Positions 34,139-46,259 of a stretch of DNA of 64,000 nucleotides are shown here, piece after piece. This DNA comes from Clarkia xantiana subsp. parviflora (lineage: Eukaryota > Streptophyta > Magnoliopsida > Myrtales > Onagraceae), in NCBI GenBank assembly GCA_036873135.1, contig JAPTYO010000014.1:22342952-22406951 (forward strand), read 5' to 3'. Below the pieces are notes generated by a model. The model did no database searches, had not been told where the DNA came from, and saw only the letters and a list, made by a program, of their open reading frames with translations. Positions within the stretch are counted from its first letter, which is position 1. Every line of letters begins with the position of its first letter. Position numbers and translations under genes: made by a program.

Positions 34139-36081
34139 ATGTCGAGGGCTGGAGGCAAGAATATACAAGCCAAGCTGGTGGGTATGTCTTTCCTTATTCT
34201 GTTTCTTTCTTTGATTTGATTCGATGCGGTGGAATTCTGTAGTCTTGAGCCGAAACTTGAGGGTCCTGATGAATGGCATGAAGACGGGAACAAGGATCTT
34301 AAATATTATCTTCATTAATTTCCAAGTTTAATTCGAGCATTCTGGATATTTGGTCTGCTTCGTGTTGGTTGCATTATTGGTTTGCTGTATTTGATGAATT
34401 CTGTTATTATTGGATTGGATTGGTTTGATATTGTTGTTTTCAGAAACAGCCATTAAATTTCTTATGCTATCATAAACTATTTGCTTTGCTTTTCAGATGC
34501 TAATGCATAAAGTTTAATTTTGATTTGAAAGTTTTCAATAATCTTGTGAATTGTGATTTGAATCCATAAATATTTTGATAGGTGTTTTTAGGGGATATGG
34601 GTGCTGGAAAAACAAGTGTTGTGCTGAGATTTGTCAAAGGCCAATTTCATGAATACCAGGTATCTATGGTTCCATTTCTTGCTTCTTCATTTGAAATTTC
34701 CATCAGATTATAATTCCTTCTCTGATCTTTCTGATTTGTTCGACCCTATCTATTAATTGTAGGAATCAACAATTGGAGCTGCCTTCTTTACTCAGGTTTT
34801 ATCACTAAATGAAGCAACTGTGAAGTTTGATATATGGGATACAGCAGGGCAGGAACGGTACCACAGCTTGGCTCCCATGTACTATCGAGGCGCTGCTGCT
34901 GCTGTCGTTGTATATGACATCACAAGCATGGTATTTTATTTTAGGCTTTTTTTTATATATAAATATTTTGAATTCCTATAAGTTGATTGCTAATTTGCAT
35001 TCTATGATGACTGGATGTTCTTATGGGTAGTAATTGCTTTACTGCTATAGAAGCTCTATGATATGTTCTCACTGGTTGTCAATGACAAAGATAAGTAATT
35101 ACATTATATTTCTGTTTCAGGATTCATTTCAAAAAGCCAAGAAATGGGTTCAAGAATTGCAGAGACAGGGTAATTACGGATTATAGAGAATTTACCATAT
35201 TTTGCTTTTTAATTTTTTTTTAAAAATTATGATCTTATTGGACTTTTTGTTTAGTGACCTTAAGGTAGCTTTATCCTCTTGATGTTGTTACAATACCAAT
35301 TTCATGGCTGATTGTAACCTTCAGCGAGATTTGAAGCCGAATATATACGTCACTAATTTTTGTTGTTGGTAAAAGTAATATATGAATTACTTGTTACTCA
35401 TTATCATGAACTTATTGAGATCTCATGATCAGGAAATCCAAAGTTGACAATGTTCCTGGTAGCAAACAAAGCCGATTTGGAAGAGAAGAGGCAAGTGTAT
35501 AATGAGGTACTTATCAATCTTTTTGCAAAACCATTCTATTCAAATTCTTAAGACTGATCTAAATCTGTGGTTGAGCTTCATTGCCATTCAAAAGATCCAA
35601 TTTTTGGCATCTTTCTTTTCTTCAACATGGAACAGAGATAGAAAACTTGAATTAGAAGTGTTGATTAAGGCATCAGTGGCACAATCTTTTGTTCATGGGT
35701 TACTTATAAGTTGGATATTATGGTTCAGGTGGGTGAGCAATATGCCAAGGAAAATGGCCTGAGTTTTCTGGAGACATCAGCTAAAACTGCACAGAATGTC
35801 AATGAGCTCTTCTATGAAATTGGTATAAAAAAACTCATCACTCATGCATTTTCTTGATCGCATTTTTTTTTTTGGGAATTTGGTTGATCCATGATTTTAT
35901 TTGTTGTTCTCTTGTGCATTTTCTTGATCATAAGTTCTGGGTTATTCTTTGTTTAGCAAGTAAAAGTATGTTTTTAATTTTTGCAGCAAAGGGAGTGGTA
36001 AAAGTTGCTCCTTCACGGCCTAATGGTATGAGACTACAAAGACAAGAGAGTCGAAGATCAATGTTTTGTTGCTCGAGTTGA
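34139..36081 (+). CDS. Rab5-type small GTPase (RABF2/RHN1-like)
   Basis: Seven coding exons: 34139-34177, 34582-34659, 34763-34930, 35121-35169, 35433-35506, 35729-35822 and 35987-36081, all GT-AG and in frame, giving 198 residues. The first donor (CTG|GTGGGT) is chosen because it yields KLVFLGD as in the family. Motifs: P-loop GDMGAGKTS; effector loop [18 protein letters not shown] of switch II with catalytic Gln; guanine-binding NKAD; ETSAK. The Rab5-type [12 protein letters not shown] is present. The C-terminus MFCCSS provides two cysteines for geranylgeranylation, so it is the conventional RABF2 type and not the N-myristoylated ARA6 (RABF1) type. RABF2 proteins act on endosomes and prevacuolar compartments in vacuolar transport. 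All catalytic residues are intact. Confidence 0.93.
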
Positions 36082-38186
36082 AACAGTGTATGTATACACT
36101 AATGTCCTACAACTTCTAGCCCTTAGTATAAGTTTATGAGAAGATTCACAGATCATGAAAGTAAATCTGCATAGAGTGAAAATTAGTGACAGTTTTGAGT
36201 AAAATTAACGAATCTTATTTTGTAGAAAAGTAACTGGAATGTAATGAGTATACAATACTTTAGCGCTATCTTATCGGTTCAATGACTTCTGCAGGGATCG
36301 GGATCATTGAAGGAGATGATGGCAGCTGACTCATGGTGTGATGTCGAAGACCTAATTGTGCTCAAACTTAAACCAAGAAAAAAACAATTGTCCTGAATAT
36401 ATCTCATATTATATGTATGTTTCTTGAACACGAAGAAACTGATATTTTATGATGTTTCAGTCAACCTCATTTCTGTTGGAATGATGAAACTGATAGCAAT
36501 CTAGATAAATCTACTGTACTTTGTTTCTAAACTTTTACCTGACAATGTGTTGTAACTACTAAGTTAATAACTGAGAAATGCTGCAAATTGTGCAGTCTCT
36601 CTTGATGTTGCTTGGAGTACAAGGAACAATACATGCCGTCTGTTTATAATGTAACTATCTTTCTCAATTTTCACCATACCATATCTACCCCTACTCTACT
36701 TGTACTCTTAAACCCTTGTAATGTTCCTTCAACCATAAATAAATTCAGTGCATTCCATCAACGCGACGATTAAATTCCATTATTTTTTTGTTTGCACAAT
36801 CTCATTTATGCTCCGGCTACTGCTTGCTGCTTTTGCTTCTGTTATTATTTCCGTCGTCGATAACCACCCTCAAAACCGGTAACATTCCTGATTCTTACAA
36901 TTGCATCTTATGTAAATGCATAATGCAACTTCACTAAATAATGGGGACCTTCTATAACCGTCTTTCATGTACATACCCCCACGTCTCCACTGTCAACAAT
37001 TCTTTGACACATGCATATAATCCTTTTGGCTTACCAGACAAGAAATATAATATGCTTTTAATTGTAAAATAAAATATCCTCTACAACTTTATGTGTTTGG
37101 GATTGGAAGCATCTCAATCTTTTTTTTTTCCTATGAAGCTTCTCAATCTGATGGTAGTAATACATCATTAGCTAAATGGGTATGTAGACTACTTACATCT
37201 TCATACTTTTCTTTAAACACAACTGCAGTTGCGTCATTTGTCTCTTCTTCTCCACGCCGCTCATTGCAGTATCAACAGTGGCATATTTGAAAATAAGTAA
37301 ACATTTTGGTGAAATCCATATTTTATCTCAACTGGCGTAAGACAGAAGAATGGAGATGATGGATCTTAAACAGAAGTGTTGGAATCCAAGAGCAACAGTT
37401 TGATTGTAGTATTAGAATCCAATTAGTAATAAAAGTGGGTGATCAAAGGTGATAAGTATTAGAATGAGGTGAAGTTTGATACAAAAAAGAATAAATTAAC
37501 ATGGAAAACGATGTTTATTGAAAAAAAAACTGGGAAAATCACTTTACGATATTTGGGTTGCATAGATCTCGAAAAGTTATGCGGTTTCAAAAATAAAAAA
37601 TTAGTCCAAAAAGATGAAAAAATAAGTGAGATATTGGGTTCTAAAGTTTTAAGTTGCTATTATGTAGCTATTATGCAAAAATGGTATTTTGGTCTTTTTA
37701 TGCGCAAAAAGTGGGATTCTGATTGTTTTAACCAGAAATTCTAACGGTGCGACACCCAAGATAACTCGGTACCAAAAAGCAACAAAATTTAGTGGAGGTA
37801 CCAATTCGTTTTGGGCTTAACCCATGCACCAATTTAATTTAAATCCCTATATATATAATAATAATAATGTAGATAAGCATAGATCACCTTCTAACGAGGT
37901 GCAAAACAACACACTTCATTAACATCATAAAACAACTACATATAAACTACAAATCAAATTCAACGCCATCCATTATTAAAGTAAGAATTCTTCATATTGA
38001 AGATCTAAACGCTAAGTTCCTACAAAAGGGTGTTCATAGAGGGCGTTTTTGTAACAGAAGAGATCAATAACTCGGGGCCAAAAAAAAAAACCTAGCCTAG
38101 CCAACAATGGCTGCCTCATATAAAACTTGCAATCAAAATTTACCAATTTCCATCTTTGTATGTTGAAGATGAGGAAGGATAAGTCT
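36082..38186. other. Rab 3' UTR and spacer to the PPR gene
   Basis: The Rab 3' UTR probably ends near 36740-36770, where CATAAATAAATTCAG contains an AATAAA signal. Beyond it is AT-rich DNA. An open frame of 91 codons at 37469 has no recognisable domain and was not called. The stretch 37900-38186 should hold the PPR gene's 3' UTR. Confidence 0.4.
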
Positions 38187-40036
38187 TTAACCTTCAACTG
38201 CAGTCTCTGAAGTAGCCAATGCTTCAGTCTCTAGTTCCTTGGTGGCTTTTATGAGTGCCTTTGTGATTCCATTAAGATGCAATCCCTTCCCTTTCATTTC
38301 CTCCAACAACACTTGCGCTGTCTCCCAATCTAAGGCCTTCAAGCAAAGCGATTGAATCAATTTGTTGTACTCATCCACATTAGGGTTCACCCCAAAATCC
38401 TTCATTTCACTCAATAGCCCCAACGCCTTGTCAAATTCTTCCTTTTTGCTGAATCCTCGAATAAGTGTGTGGTACATCACGGGGTTCAACTTTGAGTGCT
38501 TCTTCTTGGCATCTGACAGAACCTTCAGGGCTTCCTCCATTTGACCCTGGTTCACAAATCCACTGATTATAACTGTGTAAGTGTATAGATCGGGTCTTAG
38601 CCCTCGATTCTCCATTAGCTTCTTAAGATTGATGGCAGCTTCCATGTCTTTTGCCTTGGAAAACCCGTTTATAACAGTGTTGAAAACGGCGTTTCCAGGA
38701 GGTGGGCCCTGAGAAATCATCCCATTTACCACTGTTCTTGCCCCATCTAGCTCTCCAGCTCTGCACAAACCATGCACAACGGCTGAAAACACTTTGACTG
38801 CATATTTCCGTGACTCTCCTTCGAAATCATCCAACATTTCTGCTGCTAACTTCACTGTTTCATCTTCCTTGCACAGCAAGGTAACCAATGCGGTAACAGC
38901 TGATGGAGGAGGAACAATGTTCTTCTCCTTTGCTGCCAAGTAAAGGGTGTGTGCGGATTTAGCCATCTTGCCTTTACACAGCCAAGAAACTATGTCCCCA
39001 ATTTGGTCCTTCCCGGCTAAGTTTCCAGAAGCAATCATCTTCTCACACACAGACCAGGCAGAATCATAGGAAGGGCGTTTGCAAAGAGACTCGATCGTGA
39101 GATAGTAGGACAAGGAATCAGGGACACATTCAAAGCTATCGAATTTATCAAACACCTGCAGTGCTGCCCCGCTCTTTCCTAGCTTTGACAAGGAAGCAAT
39201 CAATTCATTGAGAATCCCAACATCTAAAGCAGCTCCTTTATGTTTCGTACCAATCTCCTGAACCAAATCCCACAAAGAATACACATCTATTTTCCTAGGG
39301 TTTGAATCTTCTTGGATAGATAGCACGGACTGGGCAAGACCTCTCATCAGGGGAACAGTTACACTGAAATCTGTAGAATTTGATATCCATTTCACAAATC
39401 TTATGAGATTCTCACCTGAAATAGCTGAGGATTCCAGCACCTTGATCACAAAATCTTCATACAAAGTCAAGTTCATATTATCGAGCGTAGATTCCAGTGA
39501 TGAGTCCACAGTTCCTTCCAAAAGCCGAAGCACATTGTCTAGCTGTTCCTGATCAATCTCATAAGCCGGAGCCTCATCGGAATATTCACTTGAGCTCACT
39601 GATGGAAGACCCGTTGCTGAAATTTCTTCAACACCAACATCAGTCAGCAAGTCCAACTCGCTCGGGACTGCAGATTGGCTGGATATGAATCTTGAATTCA
39701 GGAAATGAGGAGCTTTATCAAGTCCTGGAAGGAAAGGTGCAGGTTTCTCGGGACAAATCGGTAACTTCCTTTTCTGCAACATGTATTGCTTCATAAGTAA
39801 AACTAAAAAGAGAATGCAATAAACTAAAGAAACAAGAACCACAGACAGTATACAACCTGACCTTCAAGAATATGTTACTTGGTTTGTGAAAAAAAGAGCA
39901 ATGTTCATCATATCAAAGTTAAATCGAAAGAAACTGATTCAAGGGGTATCACAGACAGTACCTGATGAATCGAACTCAATCGCGGTGCTAGTCGTCTGGA
40001 TCCAGATAAATAAAATCGTGAAAGTGATTTCCACAT
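38187..40036 (-). CDS. Mitochondrial-type P-class pentatricopeptide repeat protein
   Basis: Two coding exons on the minus strand, 40036-39962 and 39773-38187, joined in phase 0 by a GT-AG intron, giving 553 residues. The first exon encodes MWKSLSRFYLSGSRRLAPRL, rich in Ser and Arg without acidic residues, like a mitochondrial transit peptide. Residues beyond about 220 contain degenerate 35-residue PPR units, the clearest being VFNTVINGFSKAKDMEAAI, LYTYTVIISGFVNQGQMEEA, VMYHTLIRGFSKKEEFDKA and VDEYNKLIQSLCLKALDWET. No E, DYW or SMR tail is present. P-class proteins bind organelle RNA to aid processing, splicing or stability; this one's target cannot be read. The order of parts resembles the Arabidopsis At3g02650 group, from memory only. 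Confidence 0.9.
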
Positions 40037-41340
40037 GATTCTCTGCATCTGCAGCTGAAGCAATTAAATCAACTATACCTAAGATAAACTCCCGAAAATC
40101 AATCAAGAGAAAAGGAACTCAGTATTTCACCTGAAGAGTAACTGCCGAGAAGCGGAGCTACAGCTTAAACGAAAAGAACAGCGAATCAAGACAAAACTCG
40201 ACGAAATGTTGCAGTCGTCAGCAGCAAACGGAAGAAGATTAGGCCTTTACTCTGTTCAGTAGTAACTAAATGGTAAACCACTAACCAGACTGATTCAAGG
40301 AAGGAGAATTTGGAGTGGACCTAGGGTTTTGCCTTGAAGAAGACGAAGGCTTTGATTCTGCTACTTCTGAGGAGCCACTAGTGGGCCTTACCGGCTTATC
40401 TATTTTCGGAGCTGAAGTATGATCCTTTTTTTTTTTTTTTTTTGTAATTGGAGCTGAAATGATTCCTAGTTTCTTTAATGATGATTTAACATCTTAAAAA
40501 AAAATTAGCAAACGAAATAGGGCATCAAAATTTAAAAAAGATTGAATTTGAATCATGTAACTGAAATTTTTATTTAATTTTTTTATTAATTGATCATATC
40601 ATGTATTAGAATATACTAGGCCTAGTTATTGATTTATGATTTGTGTGAGATTTAATCTATCTAGATAAAAATATATATTATATTATAATATAAATGATTG
40701 ACGGTTTATCTTGATTGAAACTTCATTTTTAAAATTAATATATTAAAAGAACACATATATTTAAAAATAGAGAATTTAATTTAAATAGAGGATATTATCT
40801 GTTATTCCCATCTAATTTTACTTAAAAAACCGTTTGTAAAAAAAAATACCGTATAAAAATTTACGAATCTTTAATTATGATATTCAAATTTAGATAGTTG
40901 TATATATAGTAAAACAAAATATACTTATATAGACAATAAAGTCACCTGATTTAATTTAACATTAAATTTTTCTAGTGTATTTTAAAGATCAAAATTGTCG
41001 GTGGTGCTTCGTGGCATAATATAAATGCATTTGAGATCATAAACTTTATAATTATTCTGTAAACATTAAAATTGTTGGTTTTATCGCGTGTCTTTATTTA
41101 ACTTAACCAAGTATAATTATATTTTTTTTAAAACCATATTTACAATATTTATTATTATTATGGAATAAATAAAAACAGTTAAATTCCAACCAAAACTCAT
41201 CTCATTTACCCTTTTTTTTTGGATTTTGATCCAAGTAGTAACATAAAAAAGTTAAAATACCAAAATTTGACAAAGTTTCATTTTTTTACGAAAATAGCAC
41301 TCGCCACTATTAAGGTGAGCGACAGTGCTCGCCCGCACAT
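40037..41340. other. PPR gene leader and AT-rich spacer
   Basis: Read on the minus strand, 40040-40400 looks like the leader of the PPR gene, with a possible leader intron ending GCATCTGCAG near 40048. The rest is AT-rich with no gene. Confidence 0.4.
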
Positions 41341-41348
41341 TTTTTTTT

Positions 41349-42277
41349 GTTAAGAACCTATGAAAGGTCTGTCTGAACTATCACCCATGTTAACGGGAGA
41401 TGTTTGAAATTTAAAAAGTTAATAACAGAGGTCTGAAATTTCTGTTTTGTTGATAACAGCGGTCTCCGTTAGTTTTTTCCGTTAAAACTAACGGAAGTTG
41501 GTCACATGCCAAGCATGTGACCGGAAATAAAATAAATTTCCAAAAATGCCCTTCTATCAAGTGTGCCCCTCACATGCTTAGAGTGAAAAGACCAAAATGC
41601 CCTTGAAGCCACCACGGTACTCCGGCGACCACCAATCGTACTCTGGCGACCACCACCGTACTCCGGCGACCACCACCGTACTTCGGCGACCACCACCAAG
41701 GCTCCGATCGGAGCCACCGGCCCCGATTGGGCTCCGATCGGAGCCACCGGCCCCGATTGGGCTCCGATCGGAGCCACCGGCCCCGATTGAGCTCCGATCG
41801 GAGCTTTTTTTGCCCCGATCGGAGCTTTTCGGCCCCGATCGGAGCTTTTAGGCCCCGATCGGAGCTTTTTGGTTCCGATCGGAGCTTTTTTGCTGAGGTG
41901 GTGACCAGAGTCGGGTCGCCGGAGCCGAGGTGGTGGTCGTCAGAGTCGAGGTGGTGGTCGCCGGAGTCTGGTGGTGGTGGCCGGAGTCGGGTGGTGGTGG
42001 CCGGAGTCAGGTGGCGGTGGCCGGAGTTGGGTGGCTTTAGTTTGACTTTAGGGGTAAAATTGTCATTTCACATTTCCTTAAGATATTAAATAAAACAAAA
42101 TATTAAAGGGGCAAAAATGTCATTTCACACAATTATGTTAAATTTAACCCTCAAAATGGACGGAAAACATCAAATCAACAAAATTGAAATTTCAGACCTC
42201 TGTTATTAACTTTTTAAATTTTAGACCTCTCCCGTTAACATGGGTGATAGTTCAGACCTTTCATAGGTTCTTAACCC
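41349..42277. mobile_element. Mutator-like foldback element (same family as 23367)
   Basis: A 929-bp element. The right end is complete (CTTAACCC) while the left end begins GTTAAGAACCTATG, two G short. It is flanked by nine T on each side. The outer arms match those of the 23367 copy nearly word for word, in the same order. The core has eight or so GCTCCGATCGGAGC blocks and CCGGCGACCACCACCG triplets, plus the GGTCACATGC/GCATGTGACC palindrome at about 41501-41522. No transposase was seen. Confidence 0.85.
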
Positions 42278-42612
42278 TTTTTTTTTCTTTCAATTTTTGG
42301 CTTTTTTCTTAAGATTTTAATTTAAATGATTTATGTAGTTTTATAATTTTTTTTCTTTTTAAAATTATATTATATCAAAGTGTACAATGGTCAGATTAAC
42401 TTCATAGAATTAAACAATTTTATTCTTTATGCCTAACTTTTATTTACTAACAGAGTTTTTAAAATTTAAAATTTAAATATCTTTTTTTTTTTCTAAAATT
42501 CTATTGACTGACAAAACTATACCACTCGAAGATGCCTTGCTAGCGGGCAATTCTTGTGTAGATGTTAATGAAGTTTCGTCATCTTTGAGTAGTACATTTT
42601 GTCATCAATCAA

Positions 42613-42656
<44 letters not shown>

Positions 42657-43444
42657 CTGCGGATTGTAGTAAGCAAAGAAACTCATCAAAATTTAAAAAA
42701 ATCATATTGACTTAACATTGAGATACGGTCGAACCTCTTGAAAAATTATATTGGCACAAATGATTTGTCATGTCCAATAGCATATGATGATTTACCTCTA
42801 ACGTGCAGTTTTGATGAACATAGATAATAGAATTGAAAAAAAAAAACGCTAAATTAGAAGAAAGTAGAAAAATATTCAATTGATTACTTACTCTTCAATC
42901 CCTTACAAGACTGGGTTTATATAATTCTAATATTATCTTTTATTACAGGATAATCCCTCAATTTTTTCTAATTAGTCCCCAACTATTCTAATATTAATAT
43001 ATCACCTTAAAACCCTTTTTTAGTTAACAAGATTAGATAAGATTCATCTTCATTTCACCTTCAGCATGTATGGACTATATTAGACCATACATATTTTAGA
43101 TTATATTTTATAGAATAATTAGAGAGATTTAGCTGGTGTATAATATTTTTTCCTGATAGAAATGCTTTTTATTACGAGATTAAATAGTTCAATTCAGACT
43201 ACAATCTAGTAATATAATTAATAAAATAGGATATGACAATCCAATTAGCTGGGCACATCTTATTTTTTAATTGAATTGCATCCTAATTTGTACAACAGTT
43301 GACGCTTCGTCGGATGATTTTCCATATCACATTTTGAATATATTTGAGTTATGACGAATATAATTAACGATGTTATCGTGTCTACAACCAGGGATTGTTG
43401 TTGTTATTGTTTTTTTTTTTGGAATTTGGTTTATAATTTAGTCA
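42278..43444. other. AT-rich spacer, no gene seen
   Basis: Contains a T run at about 42619-42656 and no recognisable gene. Confidence 0.4.
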
Positions 43445-44253
43445 TAATTTTTTAGGTTAACGGTACTTTTTGTATCATATGTTTGATTGTTTTTTTTTCT
43501 TTTGGTACCATATAATTTTTTTTTCGTATTTTTTTTGTACCAAATGTTTGAACTTTGTATACTTTAATATATCCGTTAGTTTATTGTTATTTTTTTGCCA
43601 TTAAATGGCATGTGCAATCACGTGACCCACAATAAACTTTTGACTTTGTTCAATTTAGTCTCTCTGTTACATCTCTTGACTTTTAATTTATTCAATCCAG
43701 CCCTGAAATACCAAAACTGAACCCCTTAACCCAATTGGAATAGCCTAGGGCTATGTCCGACCTCAGTTTGGGTCGCCTGGGTTCGGCTATACCTCACCGC
43801 GCTACAGTAAGGTATTTTGGTGAACGAAACTCACCATTGATTGTATGTGTATTTGAGTTACAAAAAATGGTTATTTAATAAAAAAATTTATATTATCCTA
43901 CACTGGTGATCCTAGGAGGCCCTCATCAGGAAGGCCGCACTCGTAGTATGCTCGCTCCACATCTAGACTAATCCTTATTCGTACCGGGTCAGTCCGTAAG
44001 GGATAAATTTTTTCATTCTCATAGTCACTAGTGAAAATTGAACTCCTGACCTATTATCAATGGATGATGCCATGAATCAGTACACCATATATTACATGGT
44101 TAGTAATTTAGCATAGTTGGTAATATCAACACCGACACTTCTACCTAACAACAATAAGAAAACAACAATAAATAAATAATTAATTATTAATTAATAAATT
44201 AAAAAGGTGTAAGAAAAGGACTTTACTAATTAGAAAAAGACTCATTTTGTTTC

Positions 44254-44261
44254 TATATATA
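44254..44261 (+). promoter_or_regulatory. TATA box of the membrane-protein gene
   Basis: TATATATA followed by GC-containing leader, about 265 bases before the preferred start codon and inside the MULE arms. It suggests that the gene carries its own core promoter. Confidence 0.5.
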
Positions 44262-44520
44262 GCAGGAAATTTATTCTAGAAGGTATTATCTGATCCTTAC
44301 CTCACACATTACCTGAATATAATAGAGTCGTCGGTAGTCGCCGTTGTTGAACTACTGTCAAGGAAGGAAGGAAGTCTCCTCTCTCTCTCTCGCCCGCCGT
44401 GTCACAAAATCACCGCGTGCGGCGGGCTGCTACTTTTTCCACAATTCCGCATTTATTTTATCACCCCAAACCAATCCAACCATTTCCATTCCACACACAT
44501 TTCAATATTTCTCTACCGCA

Positions 44521-44892
44521 ATGATGGACGATGCACAAGGTCACGGTCCCCCGCACTGGCTGCTGCTCCCGCTGGTGATCGGTCTTGTACTGCTATTTCC
44601 CCTCCTCCTCGGAGACGGCGGTGAGGCCGTGACTGAAACTATCTCCGAAACACTCAGCCCCGTGGGCCTCCTCTTTTTGCCCGTCATTCTCGTCCTGGCC
44701 ATCCAGTTCTTCTCGTCCGACAGGGCCGCCTCTATAGCGTCCGTAGTTTTCAATGTCGGAGGAGGAGGAGGAGGCGTCGTCCAGCGGGATGGTGGCGGCG
44801 GGTCACCTGTCGGGGTGGTGCTTATCCTAATCCTTGTTCTGGGTCTGCTGTACAGTAAGATGTCCATTTTTGGCGGGGATGCCGATGACTGA
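44521..44892 (+). CDS. Small plant membrane protein with three hydrophobic helices
   Basis: Intronless frame of 123 residues starting at the double Met at 44521. An in-frame ATG at 44344 would give 182 residues, but the added part looks like translated leader, so the downstream start is preferred. Three hydrophobic segments are clear: HWLLLPLVIGLVLLFPLLL, SPVGLLFLPVILVLAIQFF and SPVGVVLILILVLGLLYS. A Gly-rich loop (VGGGGGGVVQRDGGGG) separates the second and third. It looks like an uncharacterised plant transmembrane protein family; no function can be assigned. It lies wholly between the inverted arms of the 43455-45824 element, so it may be a transposed copy. The frame is intact, GC-rich relative to flanks, and not decayed. 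Confidence 0.75.
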   Translation: MMDDAQGHGPPHWLLLPLVIGLVLLFPLLLGDGGEAVTETISETLSPVGLLFLPVILVLAIQFFSSDRAASIASVVFNVGGGGGGVVQRDGGGGSPVGVVLILILVLGLLYSKMSIFGGDADD

Positions 44893-45834
44893 CCTATCCC
44901 TCGTCAACGAAATCAAGATTCCACTATTTCTTCACTCGATCCAATACTTAATTAATTGCAGTTTCATATTCTTGTGTTTCATAACTTATTGGATACTAAG
45001 CTAGAAATATATTGTAGACACATGTAGTATATATGCACATGACATATATTGCTATTGATATATGAATATATATAGTCATAGCGTTGTAATTTCAAATCAG
45101 CACACCTACCTCTCTTAGGCTTATACAAGGAGCTAGCTTTTTTTAATCACAGAGGAGAGGCGACTGACTATGTAGATTATTCAACTTTTTTACAAATCCC
45201 AACCTCCTCTAGTTTGTCATCATAACAAAACTTGATTGAGATGCCCAACAACACAAAAAGTTACTTTCACCTTAAAAACTTGAACCCCAAGGGAAAAATG
45301 TCGCCACTTGACAATCATGCTTGCCAGATTTGAAGAAAGCATCATTACACTGTGTGTATAATATCCTCCACAAGCTCATTTGGATTGTGCAGGCATTCAG
45401 TATCTCCTATTCTCTAAGATACATCAGCTGCTAAAAGTTCAATAGCAAAGTAAAAAAAAAAAGTTAACGATGTCGTTTTAGCATCACTATCGCCGGCCGG
45501 CCGGCTGGACCGGATCCAGACCGAGGTCGGACCAAGCCCTGGGCTAGTCTAATTGGGTTTAGGGGTTCCATTTTGGTAATTCTGGACTAAATTGAACAAA
45601 TTAAAAGTTAGAGAATTTATTAGATAGACTAAATTGAACAAAATTAAAGTTTATGGTGGGTCACGTGACTTGCACGTGTCATTTAACGGCAAAAAATAAC
45701 AGTGAACTAACAGATGTATAAAACGTATACAAAGTTCAAACGTTTAGCACCAAAAGTATACGGAAAAATACATACGATACCAAAAGTTAAAAACAGTAAC
45801 ATGATACCAAAAATATCTTTAACCTAATTTTTTA

Positions 45835-46259
45835 ATGTCTTATAAGACTTATATTATATAAATAGGTATATCCATCGACTATTCGAGATGAGATGTAGAT
45901 TGGTGTTGAAGCCCTTGAGCTAGAGAATCTCTGGAAAAAAAGACCAGGTCCGGGCAAACACTTTTTAATCGGTATTCTAACGGTAGTGTTGATGAAATTC
46001 TATTAGTTTCATATGATGATGGGGAATTAAGTATATTTTTTTATTGTCTAACAGTGATTTCGTAGAAAAAAAATGTTGTAATGTTTCCTATTTAGATGTG
46101 ACTTGTGGTGTATTGAGAATATATAAAGTCTTTACTACTTTCATAATACCACGTTTAAATTACAACTATTTTACAAATACCAATCACTCATACAGTTTGA
46201 CTAAATCCATGTACAACGCGCAGATGCTCAATTCTCTAGTATACGTTAAAGGCTCAAAT
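45835..46259. other. 3' flank of the K+ channel gene
   Basis: AT-rich sequence between the MULE and the channel stop codon. Should contain the channel's 3' UTR. Confidence 0.4.

Larger units (their letters stand above)
43455..45824. mobile_element. Pack-MULE-like element carrying a gene
   Basis: A 2370-bp unit. Ends are GGTTAACGGTACTTTTTGTA and, inverted, GGTTAAAGATATTTTTGGTA. It is flanked by a perfect 10-bp duplication TAATTTTTTA (43445-43454 and 45825-45834). The inverted arms of about 330 bp (43455-43787 and 45494-45824) align through AACTTTGTATAC, CGTGACCCAC, TTTTGTTCAATTTAGTC and CCCAATT, with moderate divergence. Between them are about 1.7 kb of unrelated DNA, including a TATA box and an intact membrane-protein frame (44521-44892). 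No transposase was seen. Long inverted repeats, a Mutator-size duplication and a host-type gene inside define a Pack-MULE. Confidence 0.8.

Noticed and set aside
37469..37744. Frame of 91 codons between the Rab and PPR genes
   Set aside because: Lys-rich content of an AT-rich spacer, no recognisable domain, no splice or promoter support.
44344..44520. Upstream in-frame extension of the membrane protein from ATG 44344
   Set aside because: The extra 59 residues have leader-like base composition and no transit peptide that fits convincingly; the double Met at 44521 begins the compact three-helix protein.
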